From: Pseudomonadota bacterium
Lineage (GTDB): Bacteria; Pseudomonadota; Gammaproteobacteria; Burkholderiales; Rhodocyclaceae
Assembly: GCA_018262195.1 (NCBI GenBank)
Contig: JAGTRS010000043.1
Coordinates: forward strand, 1 to 33,138
Length of the DNA stretch: 33,138 nt
Direction of reading: 5' to 3'
Positions 7,348-15,740 of this stretch are shown piece after piece; position 1 is the first letter of the stretch; each line of letters starts with the position of its first letter. Made by a program: the position numbers and the translations under genes. Below the pieces are notes generated by a model, which was not told the DNA's origin, made no database searches, and worked only from the letters and a program-made list of their open reading frames with translations.

Positions 7348-9342
7348 TCAGAGGTCGACGTTGAGCTGGAACCAGTAGGTCCGGCCGTCCATGCGCAGGG
7401 CATCGATACCCGTTCCGGGCGCCCAGTTGAACGGCGACACGACTTCGTAATCGCGGTCAAACAGGTTCCGGATGCTGAATGAAGCGGAGAGCCCGTGCCA
7501 TTTCCGCTCGCTGGAGAAAGTCAGGTTGGCGAGGCTGACGCCCCCCAGTCGCCGCCGTTCGGTGGTCAGCCGTGAACCGAGGTATTGGGCTTCCAGGCCG
7601 ACACGGATCCACTCCCCCGGCAAGGGCGAAGTCAGCTGGAACTTGCCCAACAGGTTGGGTGAATTGATTGCATCCTGTCCGCTCGTATCGTGCGAATGCT
7701 GCCATGCACCGCTGGTTCTGGCGCGAATGCCGTTGTCCCAGCGCGCCTCGAATTCAAGCTCGCCCCCCTTGGCCTGGCTGTTTCCCACGGCTGCGTAGTC
7801 GCCCAACCCGGTGAGATCGACCTGTTGTTTGCTGCGACGATATTCGTAGAGGGAGCCGGTGACCCGCATCTTGCGATCCAGATTGTGCTGCAACACAAGC
7901 TCCTTTGCTGCCACATACTCGGGCACCGCCCCGCTTCCATAGCTTGCTCGATTGTCCGCATTGGGCATGCGGAAAGCTTCGCTATACGAGGCTTTCAGCG
8001 TGGTCCGGTAATCCGGCTGGTAGATCAGCGCTACGCGCGGGCTCCAGTTGCCCTCCAGATCACCGGCCTTGTCGTAACGGGCCCCGACATTGAGATGCCA
8101 ACGGTCGTGGAAGCGGAACTCGTCAGCCATGTAGACACTGGTCGTGTTGCGCGAATAGGACTGCTGAACATCGCTCGCAACTGCCTGCGCCGGCGTGTAG
8201 TAGGTCCAGCGCATGTTCTGGTGGTAATCGTTGCGGTACTCCATGCCGAACAGGATGGAATGATTGGCGAACCACTTGCCGACAAATTTCTGGTCCACGC
8301 CCCACCACTTCGCGTGATGCTGCCGCTGGGCGTAGGGGTCCGGATCGTCGATTACCCGCCGATTCTGGTAGGCGTAGGTGCCGTGATAGAAGCGCGATGT
8401 GGAGTAGAGCTGCAGGCCAAGATCCGTCTCGTAGCTGGCATTGAGATAGCTGTTTTCGTCTTCGATCGTGAACGGGGTATTGAAAACCGTGAATTCTGTC
8501 GGTTTGGTCGGCACGGTCTTCCGCCGATCTACATAACCTGCCTCGACGTTGAGCCCTTCGAAGGAAAACTTGCCGAAGAAGCGCTTGTTGCGTTCGTCAT
8601 CAAGCCCGTTTGCCCAGCCATGGTTGTTAGCCGGGGTATCGTAGGCCGGGAAATACAGGTTCTGGCCCTGTGAGTCCATGGCCGATGCCGAGAGCAGCAA
8701 ATCGGCACCATTGTCGAAACGCTTGCCGAACGTGGCGCGTTGCCGGTAGGTGTCATGACTGCCCGCTTCGGCCGAGAGTTGCAGGGCGTTGAAGTCGCTG
8801 CCCTTGCGGGTGACGATGTTGATGATGCCGAGCATCGCGTTGTTGCCGTAGGTCACGGAACCGGTACCCGGCACATACTCGACACGTTCCACCAGCGCCA
8901 GGTCGAGCAGGCCGGATTCGTCGATGTAGGCCTGGTTGAACAGGCTGTCCTGCGTTACGTAGCCGTCGATCAGCACCATGATACGGCCGGTGTAGTCGCC
9001 CGGCGCGCCGAATCCGCGCCCACCAAGATACTCGTATCGGCGATCCGAGGTCGTATACAGGCCACGCATGCTGTTGATCACGTCGGCAATCGTCCGGTAG
9101 CCATAGGCCCGGATATCTTCGGCAGTGACGATGGCGACAGCGGATGGCGAGTCGCTGATCTGGCGAACCAGTTTCGACCCGGAAACGACCTCGCGCTGGA
9201 CTAGTTGCTTGAAGGGAAGATCTGCCAAATCCTCCGCTGCGGCCGCTCCGGCCGGGTGATGAAAAAGTGCCAGCGCCAGGCTCATCGCCCCAAACCATAG
9301 CAGACGGTGCCGTGACGGCGCGGGCTTGAGAAGAGCGATCAA
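7348..9342 (-). CDS. TonB-dependent outer-membrane receptor, paired with YfiR
   Basis: A 664-residue TonB-dependent receptor. The N-terminus has positively charged residues, a hydrophobic core and an AGAAAA cleavage region, and the mature plug includes SPSAVAIVTAEDIRAYGYRTIADVI. RVEYVPGTGSVTYGNNAMLGIINIVTRKG is also plug sequence, given here as consecutive motifs RVEYVPGTGS and NNAMLGIINIVT. A 22-strand-type barrel follows, ending in RTYWFQLNVDL. The start is TTG at 9342 with AAGGGG six bases upstream; it gives a full signal peptide, whereas the internal ATG at 9285 would cut off its basic part. No clear TonB box is visible. The substrate is unknown. It forms an operon with the yfiR-like gene. 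Confidence 0.88.
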   Translation of the reverse strand: MIALLKPAPSRHRLLWFGAMSLALALFHHPAGAAAAEDLADLPFKQLVQREVVSGSKLVRQISDSPSAVAIVTAEDIRAYGYRTIADVINSMRGLYTTSDRRYEYLGGRGFGAPGDYTGRIMVLIDGYVTQDSLFNQAYIDESGLLDLALVERVEYVPGTGSVTYGNNAMLGIINIVTRKGSDFNALQLSAEAGSHDTYRQRATFGKRFDNGADLLLSASAMDSQGQNLYFPAYDTPANNHGWANGLDDERNKRFFGKFSFEGLNVEAGYVDRRKTVPTKPTEFTVFNTPFTIEDENSYLNASYETDLGLQLYSTSRFYHGTYAYQNRRVIDDPDPYAQRQHHAKWWGVDQKFVGKWFANHSILFGMEYRNDYHQNMRWTYYTPAQAVASDVQQSYSRNTTSVYMADEFRFHDRWHLNVGARYDKAGDLEGNWSPRVALIYQPDYRTTLKASYSEAFRMPNADNRASYGSGAVPEYVAAKELVLQHNLDRKMRVTGSLYEYRRSKQQVDLTGLGDYAAVGNSQAKGGELEFEARWDNGIRARTSGAWQHSHDTSGQDAINSPNLLGKFQLTSPLPGEWIRVGLEAQYLGSRLTTERRRLGGVSLANLTFSSERKWHGLSASFSIRNLFDRDYEVVSPFNWAPGTGIDALRMDGRTYWFQLNVDL

Positions 9343-9689
9343 TGCGAGCCCCTTGCGTTAAGCGAGGCAACTGAAGGCGTGACGAAAAGGAATGGATTCA
9401 TGACAAAGCAACGGAAGAACCGGACAGCAAAACTTGACGGGCACCCACAGGTAAGCCGAAAAGCATGGAATAAACGGAAAGTTGCCAATTATGCACAGCT
9501 CATCAGCTGCCGTTAATCCTGGAAGGACAATATTCCCTGAAAGCCGTTAAAAAACGCATCAGGATGCCGACATTCCCCCCTCATCAGGCCGCTGCGACAC
9601 GTTGCCGCATGTGGCAACATGCCACAGAGTTACCACGTTAGCCATAGCTAATATTCCCCACTTTCAAAAAAAGCAAACAAGGGGAGCTC
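9343..9689. promoter_or_regulatory. Shared control region between divergent TonB receptor genes
   Basis: This 347-base region has no plausible gene and must hold the promoters of both receptor operons. Near the plus-strand gene there is a -10-like TAATAT at 9649-9654 with no matching -35 hexamer, suggesting activator dependence. Nested palindromes at 9601-9626 sit just upstream of it. The rest shows no strong repeat or hairpin. Confidence 0.55.
9601..9626. promoter_or_regulatory. Nested palindromic operator candidate
   Basis: Two overlapping inverted repeats are visible. GTTGCC (9601-9606) pairs with GGCAAC (9613-9618), and TGTGGCA (9610-9616) pairs with TGCCACA (9620-9626) across ACA. The second is centred about 43 bases before the start point expected from the TAATAT box, a typical place for an activator overlapping the -35 position. 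The cognate regulator is unknown. Confidence 0.5.
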
Positions 9690-11792
9690 ATGAAAAAGAA
9701 AAAGGGAATGGCGCCTTTAGGGGTGTTGTGTGCCTGTTCACTGGCATCAACGGGTGTTTTGGCCAATGATGCATCCAGAATGCTTGACGAGGTCTCGGTC
9801 ACCGCCACGCGCGAGACCCGTTCGACCGGCGAGGTGCCGCAAGCGATCGCCGTCGTCGGCAAGGAAACGCTGGCCGACAAGAAGATGTTCAACGTCAAGG
9901 AAGCGCTGCAGGAAGTCCCCGGTGTGCTGATCGACAGCAAGAACGGCGGCTTCGATGCCCGCCTGATCATCCGTGGCGCTGGCCTCAAGGCCGCCTACGG
10001 TATCCGCGAGATTCAGGTACTGCGCGACGGCGTCCCCCTGTCCGACCCGGACAGCTTCACCCGTCTCGATTTCGTCGACACGCAGGACATCGAGCGCATC
10101 GAAATCGCCAAGGGGCCGGGCAACCTGTTTGCCGCAGGCAGTGCCGGCGGTGCGATCCAGATCATTTCCAAGTCGGTCTTCGATACTCAGGCCAACAACC
10201 TGAAGATCGGTGCCGGCAACCTGGGCACCCAGAACTACCATCTGCGCGTCGGCGGCATGATCGACGACCGGCAGGCCCTGGCCCTCACCGTGACCCGCCG
10301 CGAGATGGACAACGACTGGCGCACCTGGAACCGCTTCGAAACCACGCAAGCCTCACTTAAGCACGGCATCCAGCTGGGCGAAGGCGACATCCTAGAAAGC
10401 GAAGTGTCCTATGCCGAATCCGACATGCAGCTGCCAGGCGCTGTCGACGACGCCATGTTCCAGACCTTCAAGCAGAGCGGCAAGCAGAACGGTACCTCGG
10501 AAGCCTGGAAGCATTCCGGTCGCTACTCCAAGGTCTGGTTCCTCAATAGCCGTCTGGAAATGCGGCGCGGCGACTTCACGTTCAAGCCGCGCATCTACTA
10601 CAACACCTGGTACCACTACCACCCGGTTACCGGCATCATCAACGAAACCGAATCCTGGGTTTCCAACCTCGGCATGGACCTCGAAGGCAACTATCGCCAC
10701 GCCCAGGGCACCCTGGTCGCCGGCGTCACGGCCCGCCAGGAACGCGCCCCGGATTCGCGCAAGTACGAATACCGCGACGTCACCACCGGCGGCGGTGGTC
10801 GCATCGTCGCCACGCGTTCCGATGCGAAAGGCAGCCTGGCCGAAATCGACGACGCGACGACCCTGCTGACCGGCGTCTATATCCAAGAGTCCTGGCGCCC
10901 GAACGAGCGCTGGATCATCGATGCCGGCATGCGCTACGACATCGTCGACTTCGACGACAACAACCAGCAATTCCGCAAGTACGACTACGCCTCCGGCAAG
11001 TATGTGGCTGGCGCCGGCTCGACGCAGATCAGCAAGACCTTCTACCTGCCGGCCCCGAAAATCGCCGCCAGCTATCGTCTGCTGCCCGGCCTGAATGTCT
11101 ATGCGATGGCAGCCCAGGCCGGCCAGATTCCGTCGTTCAGCGAGGTGTCGACCAACCCGGCGCTGGAAGCCCCGGTGGCCCGCAATTACGAAATCGGCCT
11201 GAAGGCCCGCGCCGCCGACTGGTCCTTCGACACCAGCGTCTACGTCAACCCGGTGAGCAAGGACATCGTGCAGCAGAGCAACGGTGGCGTGACGACCTAT
11301 CTCAATGCCGGCAAGACCGACAAGAAGGGGTTCGAATTCGCCGGCCGCTATGCGCTCGACAAACACTGGGAACTGGGCGGCTACTACAGCTACACCAACT
11401 ATCGCTACACGGAATTCTCCGAACCGGTGCGCGTTGGCGCAACGACGGTGAATCAGGAACGGGCCGGCAACACCCTGCCCTTCGTGCCGCGCAACCAGTA
11501 CGGCGTCTTCGCCGGCTGGAAGCAGGGCGGCTGGCGCGCTCGCGTCTCGGCCAATACCTGGGGCGAATACTGGATGGACAGCGCCAATACCCAGAAGTAC
11601 GAAGGCTGGGAATGGATCGCGAACGCCTCGATCGGCTATCAGTTGCAGCAACATTCGCTGACCCTGAACGCCGACAACCTGTTCAACGAGCGCTATGCGG
11701 CAGAGGCCAAGAAGGACACCACCGGCAAGGTGACCTACACGGTCGGCGCCCCGCGCGCGCTGATGCTGACCTACCGCTACGACTTCCGCTAG
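9690..11792 (+). CDS. TonB-dependent outer-membrane receptor, first gene of metal-handling operon
   Basis: A 700-residue receptor with a lysine-rich n-region signal peptide (likely cut after GVLA) and a TonB-box-like LDEVSVTA directly after it. The plug domain includes NVKEALQEVPGVLID, a RGAG motif, IEIAKGPGNLFAAGSAGGAIQI and ISK. A beta barrel follows, ending with NLFNERYA and TYRYDFR. The ATG at 9690 is preceded by AGGGGAGC. It moves a scarce ligand across the outer membrane using TonB energy. Three tightly packed genes follow; their polyferredoxin and CcdA-like products point to a redox-active metal or its chelate rather than a sugar or vitamin, but the substrate cannot be read from sequence. 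Confidence 0.9.
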   Translation: MKKKKGMAPLGVLCACSLASTGVLANDASRMLDEVSVTATRETRSTGEVPQAIAVVGKETLADKKMFNVKEALQEVPGVLIDSKNGGFDARLIIRGAGLKAAYGIREIQVLRDGVPLSDPDSFTRLDFVDTQDIERIEIAKGPGNLFAAGSAGGAIQIISKSVFDTQANNLKIGAGNLGTQNYHLRVGGMIDDRQALALTVTRREMDNDWRTWNRFETTQASLKHGIQLGEGDILESEVSYAESDMQLPGAVDDAMFQTFKQSGKQNGTSEAWKHSGRYSKVWFLNSRLEMRRGDFTFKPRIYYNTWYHYHPVTGIINETESWVSNLGMDLEGNYRHAQGTLVAGVTARQERAPDSRKYEYRDVTTGGGGRIVATRSDAKGSLAEIDDATTLLTGVYIQESWRPNERWIIDAGMRYDIVDFDDNNQQFRKYDYASGKYVAGAGSTQISKTFYLPAPKIAASYRLLPGLNVYAMAAQAGQIPSFSEVSTNPALEAPVARNYEIGLKARAADWSFDTSVYVNPVSKDIVQQSNGGVTTYLNAGKTDKKGFEFAGRYALDKHWELGGYYSYTNYRYTEFSEPVRVGATTVNQERAGNTLPFVPRNQYGVFAGWKQGGWRARVSANTWGEYWMDSANTQKYEGWEWIANASIGYQLQQHSLTLNADNLFNERYAAEAKKDTTGKVTYTVGAPRALMLTYRYDFR

Positions 11793-11801
11793 GAGACCGC
11801 C

Positions 11802-12632
11802 ATGCATCGCACAGCATTCCTGCTGGCGCTGCTGGCGGCGAGCGCTTCGGCGTTCGCGCAGCAGCATGGCCAGCACGGCCGCCCGCCAGGCGCGGCAGCA
11901 CCGGCCTGGACCAGCCAACCGCTGATCGCGGCAGTACCGGGTAGCCGCGGAGAACGCGCCGCAGCGCAGTTCCGGCCGGTCGGTTTGCCGGCGACCGAGA
12001 TTCGCGTCTTCGGCCCGCGCGGCGGCGAGCAGGCCTTCCCGGTCGAGGCCGGGGCGGCCCGCCTGAACAGCCCGGCGCCCGAATCCGGCAACTACCACTG
12101 GCTCAGCGCCCGGGCCGAAACCCCGGCTCATGTCTCCGTCGCCAGCACTGTCTGGTATTTGAGCAACCCGGGGCCGGCGCCCGTCAGCCTGCTGCAGCGC
12201 GCCAAGAGCGAACTGGAGATCGTGCCCGACCCGCTGCCGCGCGAGCACGCCAACTATCGCGAAAGCGAGAAATGGCGCTTCATCGTCCGTTACGCCGGGC
12301 AGCCGCTGGCCGGCCAGGTCGTCCGGATGGAAACCGAGCGTGGTACACGTACCAGCTTCACGACGGATAGCGAAGGGGTCGCCACCGTGCTCTTTCCCCG
12401 CGATTTTCCGCCGGAGGCCGAGGGCGATGGACACAACCGCGCCAAGGCCGGCTTCGTGCTGAGTACCGAACGCCAGGACGGCGACCGCCATTTCGTCACG
12501 GCCTTCAACCATACCTACGGCCCGGACAGCGAGCGCGGTCGCAGCCTCGGCTGGGGCGCCGCCTTCGGCCTGGCCGGCATGCTCGGCGCCCTGCCGCTGC
12601 TGCGTCGCCGCCGTAACGGCAAGGAGCAATGA
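11802..12632 (+). CDS. Periplasmic DUF4198-like protein with C-terminal membrane anchor
   Basis: A 276-residue secreted protein. A signal peptide (likely cut after SAFA) leads into a His/Gln/Pro-rich stretch (QQHGQHGRPPG) that could bind metal. The middle has a DUF4198/carboxypeptidase-regulatory-like pattern, LEIVPDPLP then PLAGQVVRMETERGT and TDSEGVATVLFP. Near the C-terminus GWGAAFGLAGMLGALPLL forms one membrane helix followed by RRRR, so the body should face the periplasm. It starts nine bases after the TonB receptor gene with GGAG between, and its stop overlaps the next gene. Some relatives are described near metal transporters; its precise role is unknown. Confidence 0.75.
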   Translation: MHRTAFLLALLAASASAFAQQHGQHGRPPGAAAPAWTSQPLIAAVPGSRGERAAAQFRPVGLPATEIRVFGPRGGEQAFPVEAGAARLNSPAPESGNYHWLSARAETPAHVSVASTVWYLSNPGPAPVSLLQRAKSELEIVPDPLPREHANYRESEKWRFIVRYAGQPLAGQVVRMETERGTRTSFTTDSEGVATVLFPRDFPPEAEGDGHNRAKAGFVLSTERQDGDRHFVTAFNHTYGPDSERGRSLGWGAAFGLAGMLGALPLLRRRRNGKEQ

Positions 12633-13690
12633 TGCTGAAAACCCTTTTTCCCACCCTCTCCCGGCTACGCTTCACGGTGCAATTGGTGATGCTCTTCGTC
12701 ACGGTATACGGCAGCGTTATCGTCGGCACCTACATGGCCGGCAAGATATCCAACGCGCTGCCGGCACTGTCCTGCGCCTATGACCAGATGAACGGCGGCT
12801 ACTGCGTGCTGATTCCGACGCAGCACATCCTGCACCATCGCATCGGCGAAGCGATGGTGCGCGCCCAGCAGCTCACCTTCACGATGATCCTGCCGCTGCT
12901 GATGAGCTTCCTGACCTTCTTCGCCTTCTTCTTCGTGCTCGGCAAGGCCTTCTGCGGCTGGGTCTGCCCGCTCGGTACATTGCAGGAAACAGTCGGCATG
13001 ATTGGCCGCCGCTTCGGCATCGGCCTGCGCCGCCTGGGGGACGACGATCTGGTCGCGGCACGCCGGGTACGCCCGGTCAAGTGGTTGCTGTTGCTCGGCC
13101 TGGTTTTCCTGCTGCCTCTGCTCACCGGTCTGGGTGTGACACCGCATTCGCTCGGCAACCCGTACTGCGATATCTGTCCGTCGCGGGTGGCAACCACGCT
13201 ACTTACCGGCAACACCGACCAGCTGGCGCTGCGTGTCAGCGATGGCTGGAGCTTTGCGCTCGGCGCCACATCCGATTTCCTGATCGGCTTCATGATCGTC
13301 GGCGGCCTGGCCATTCGCCAGCCCTTCTGCCGCATCTGCCCCTTGCTCGCTTTCAATTCGCTGTTCCAGCGCCTGTCGCCACTGCGCCTGACCAAGACAC
13401 GGCACGAGAACTGCGGCCAGTGCCGCATCTGCAGCGAAGCCTGCCCGATGGACATCCAGGAAATCTCGCTGCACGAGGGGCGAAAGGCTTACACCGAGGA
13501 CTGCACGCTGTGCGGCCGATGTGCCGAGTACTGCCCGCAGGACGGCACGATCCGGCTCAAGTGGGGGCCGGTGACGCTTTTCTCGTCGCGCCGCGAGTAC
13601 TACAAGAACAAAGTGCGGGGCGAACTGCCAGACGGCAGCGTCAAGCCGGTGCGTTTCGTGAAACGCGGCGAGGCAAGCGATGCTCGATGA
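12632..13690 (+). CDS. Membrane-bound 4Fe-4S polyferredoxin, NapH/NosR/CcoG-like
   Basis: A 352-residue inner-membrane iron-sulfur protein with about four membrane segments. Cysteine motifs in order: CGWVCP at residues 108-113, CDICP at 179-183, CRICP at 233-237, and two classic 4Fe-4S ferredoxin motifs at C261/C264/C267/C271 and C291/C294/C297/C301. This layout is shared by NapH, the C-terminal half of NosR, and the copper reductase CcoG. Such proteins pass electrons across or along the inner membrane. The second of two adjacent ATG codons is chosen because AAGGAG at 12621-12626 then has a five-base spacing; the first would leave only two. It overlaps both neighbours, so coupling is tight. 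Confidence 0.87.
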   Translation: MLKTLFPTLSRLRFTVQLVMLFVTVYGSVIVGTYMAGKISNALPALSCAYDQMNGGYCVLIPTQHILHHRIGEAMVRAQQLTFTMILPLLMSFLTFFAFFFVLGKAFCGWVCPLGTLQETVGMIGRRFGIGLRRLGDDDLVAARRVRPVKWLLLLGLVFLLPLLTGLGVTPHSLGNPYCDICPSRVATTLLTGNTDQLALRVSDGWSFALGATSDFLIGFMIVGGLAIRQPFCRICPLLAFNSLFQRLSPLRLTKTRHENCGQCRICSEACPMDIQEISLHEGRKAYTEDCTLCGRCAEYCPQDGTIRLKWGPVTLFSSRREYYKNKVRGELPDGSVKPVRFVKRGEASDAR

Positions 13691-14348
13691 TCTAGCAGCT
13701 GGTCAGATCGGACTCGGCACCGTCTGGCTACTCGGCGTGTCGATGGGCCTGACCGCCTGTACTGTCACCTGCCTGCCTTTCATGGGCACCTGGGCGCTCG
13801 GCCGGGCGAGCAGCACCGCCGAAGCCTTTCGCCATGCTTTGGTTTTCCTGGCCGGGCGGGTACTGATGTACACCCTGCTCGCCGCCTCGGCCGGGCTGGC
13901 CGGACTGCAACTCGCCAAGGTGCTAGGCGGCACCTGGGGCAATTCCTTGATTGGCGGCGCCAGCATCGCGGCCGGACTTTGGCTGCTCTTCCGCTCCCGC
14001 TCCCAAGGTTGCACACAGAAACGGCCTGCCATCCAACCGTTGCGTTTCCATGGCCGGGCCGATGCCGCTCCGCCCTTCGCGCTAGGCGCCACCCTGGCCC
14101 TGACCCCGTGCACGCCACTCGCCTCGTTGCTTGCCCTCGCCGCCCAAAGCGGCAGCGCCGTCTCCGGCGCGGGCTACGGCCTGGCCTTCGGCCTGGGTGC
14201 TGCGATGACGCCGATCCTGATACTCGTACCACTGGCCGGCCGACTCGGCCGCGAACTGCGCGCCGGCCGCCCGTGGTTGTCACACTGGCTGGTCTGGGCT
14301 TCGGCCAGCGTGCTGATCCTGCTCGGCATCCGTCGCCTGCTGGCTTAG
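13680..14348 (+). CDS. CcdA/DsbD-like membrane protein of the TauE/SafE family
   Basis: A 222-residue inner-membrane protein with about six hydrophobic helices in two pseudo-symmetric halves. Cysteines sit in the first helix of each half (C27 and C31 in TACTVTCLP; C144 in LTPCTPLASLL), as in CcdA/DsbD-type electron carriers and the related so-called sulfite exporter proteins that often accompany cbb3-oxidase copper genes. It overlaps the polyferredoxin gene by 11 bases, with GAGG before the ATG. It could relay reducing power to periplasmic thiols or move the metal itself; the sequence does not decide. Confidence 0.8.
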   Translation: MLDDLAAGQIGLGTVWLLGVSMGLTACTVTCLPFMGTWALGRASSTAEAFRHALVFLAGRVLMYTLLAASAGLAGLQLAKVLGGTWGNSLIGGASIAAGLWLLFRSRSQGCTQKRPAIQPLRFHGRADAAPPFALGATLALTPCTPLASLLALAAQSGSAVSGAGYGLAFGLGAAMTPILILVPLAGRLGRELRAGRPWLSHWLVWASASVLILLGIRRLLA

Positions 14349-14560
14349 GCGGATACGATCGGGCGCCGCGCCGGGCACCATCCCCGTTAGTCTTCTCCGG
14401 CCAACAGGTTTAATACGGAAGGTGCCGGCAGCGGGCACCGGCACGGCACCTGTAGAATGTTACGATTCGCTTCTACTGGCCCCGCAGGCAGCTTGGTGCT
14501 GCCCGTCCCGGCCGCATAAGCCACTTCCATTCCCACCTTCACGCCCACCGCCTTTCGACC

Positions 14561-15730
14561 ATGCAGAAAATCAACAAGCCGCTCATTGCCTTCGTTGTTT
14601 CCGCCCTACTCGGCGGCGGTTACTGGTTGTGGGGCGGCCAAAAGACTGCACCCACGGCCCCGAACAAGACCGCAGGACCGGTGCCGGTCATCGTCGCCAA
14701 GGCGCAAAGCGGCGAGATGCCGGTTTTCCTGAACGTCGTCGGGCGGGCTGAAGCCTACGAAGGCGTCACCGTCAAATCAAGGCTGGATGGCCAGATTCAG
14801 GCCGTGGCCTATACCGAAGGGCAGGCAGTGAAACAGGGCGATGTGCTGGTCCGGCTCGATCCAGCCGATTTCAATGCCAAGGTGGCGCAGGCCGAAGCCA
14901 TCGTCGCCAGGGATCAGGCGCAACTGGCCAAGGCACATGCCGATGTCGAACGCTACTCGGGGCTCAAGGCCCGCGGTTTTGTCTCCGACGAAAAGGTCAA
15001 TGAAGTCCGCACCAACGAAGCCGCTGCTGCCGCAACCCTGAAGGCGGATCAGGCAGCCCTCGAACTCGCCCGCCTGCAACTTTCCTACACCACGGTCCGC
15101 GCCCCCTTTGCCGGCGTTGTCGGCGCCCGGCTGGTTTTCCCCGGCTCTTCGGTCAAGATCAACGACACGGCCCTGGCCGTGGTCAATCGAATCAACCCGC
15201 TCTACGTCACTTTCTCCATTCCGGAACGCCACCTGCAGCGCCTGCGGCTCGCCATGAGCAAAGGCCCGATGAGCGTTCAGATCGCCCTGCCGGGCAGCAA
15301 GGATGCTACCTTTGAAGGCACGGCAAAGTTTATCGACAACGCCGTGGATACGACCACCGGGACGATCCAGATGAAAGCGCTGCTCGAAAACAAGCAGGCG
15401 CGACTGACCCCGGGGCAGTTTCTCAATGTCAGCATGATGCTCGACAAGCTCGGAGATGCGGTCCTCGTGCCCAACGAAGCCATTCAGCAGGGGGCCGAAG
15501 GCAATTTTCTTTACGCGGTGAAGCCTGACGATACGGTCGAGGTCAGAAAGATTGAAATCGTCGCCAGCCACCAAGGCAATTCCGCCATCGCCAAAGGTGT
15601 CGCGGTCGGTGAAACCGTGGTTACCGATGGCCAGCTGCGCCTGACGCCGGGCGCCAAGATCAGCAGCAAACCGGCGAATGCCGAGGCCGCCAAGCCCAAG
15701 GCCACCGAACAAGCTGCTCCGGCACGCTAA
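14561..15730 (+). CDS. RND efflux periplasmic adaptor (membrane fusion protein), MdtA-like
   Basis: A 389-residue adaptor linking an inner-membrane RND pump to an outer-membrane channel. It has an N-terminal membrane anchor (residues about 6-24, no lipoprotein cysteine), a split lipoyl/biotinyl domain (VKSRLDGQIQAVAYTEGQAVKQGDVLVRLD and TVRAPFAGVVGARLVFPGS, each spanning the hairpin ends), an alpha-hairpin between them, and beta-barrel and membrane-proximal domains. The C-terminal tail is rich in Ala, Lys and Pro. The RND pump gene begins ten bases downstream. About 210 bases upstream separate it from the previous operon, so it probably has its own promoter; TAGAAT at 14453-14458 is a possible -10. 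Confidence 0.92.
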   Translation: MQKINKPLIAFVVSALLGGGYWLWGGQKTAPTAPNKTAGPVPVIVAKAQSGEMPVFLNVVGRAEAYEGVTVKSRLDGQIQAVAYTEGQAVKQGDVLVRLDPADFNAKVAQAEAIVARDQAQLAKAHADVERYSGLKARGFVSDEKVNEVRTNEAAAAATLKADQAALELARLQLSYTTVRAPFAGVVGARLVFPGSSVKINDTALAVVNRINPLYVTFSIPERHLQRLRLAMSKGPMSVQIALPGSKDATFEGTAKFIDNAVDTTTGTIQMKALLENKQARLTPGQFLNVSMMLDKLGDAVLVPNEAIQQGAEGNFLYAVKPDDTVEVRKIEIVASHQGNSAIAKGVAVGETVVTDGQLRLTPGAKISSKPANAEAAKPKATEQAAPAR

Positions 15731-15740
15731 GGGTCTGGCG

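Noticed and set aside
7690..8673. A 327-codon plus-strand frame inside the minus-strand TonB receptor gene
   Set aside because: Antisense shadow with no ribosome site and no domain; the receptor frame is certain.
10392..12629. A 745-codon open frame on the minus strand opposite the TonB receptor and DUF4198-like genes
   Set aside because: It is a mirror of high-GC codon bias in two clear genes; the product has no family resemblance and is low in normal structure.
14421..14444. GC-rich inverted repeat upstream of the RND operon as a terminator or operator
   Set aside because: No T tract follows, the arms are only seven bases with a nine-base loop, and the region is generally repetitive in GGCACC.
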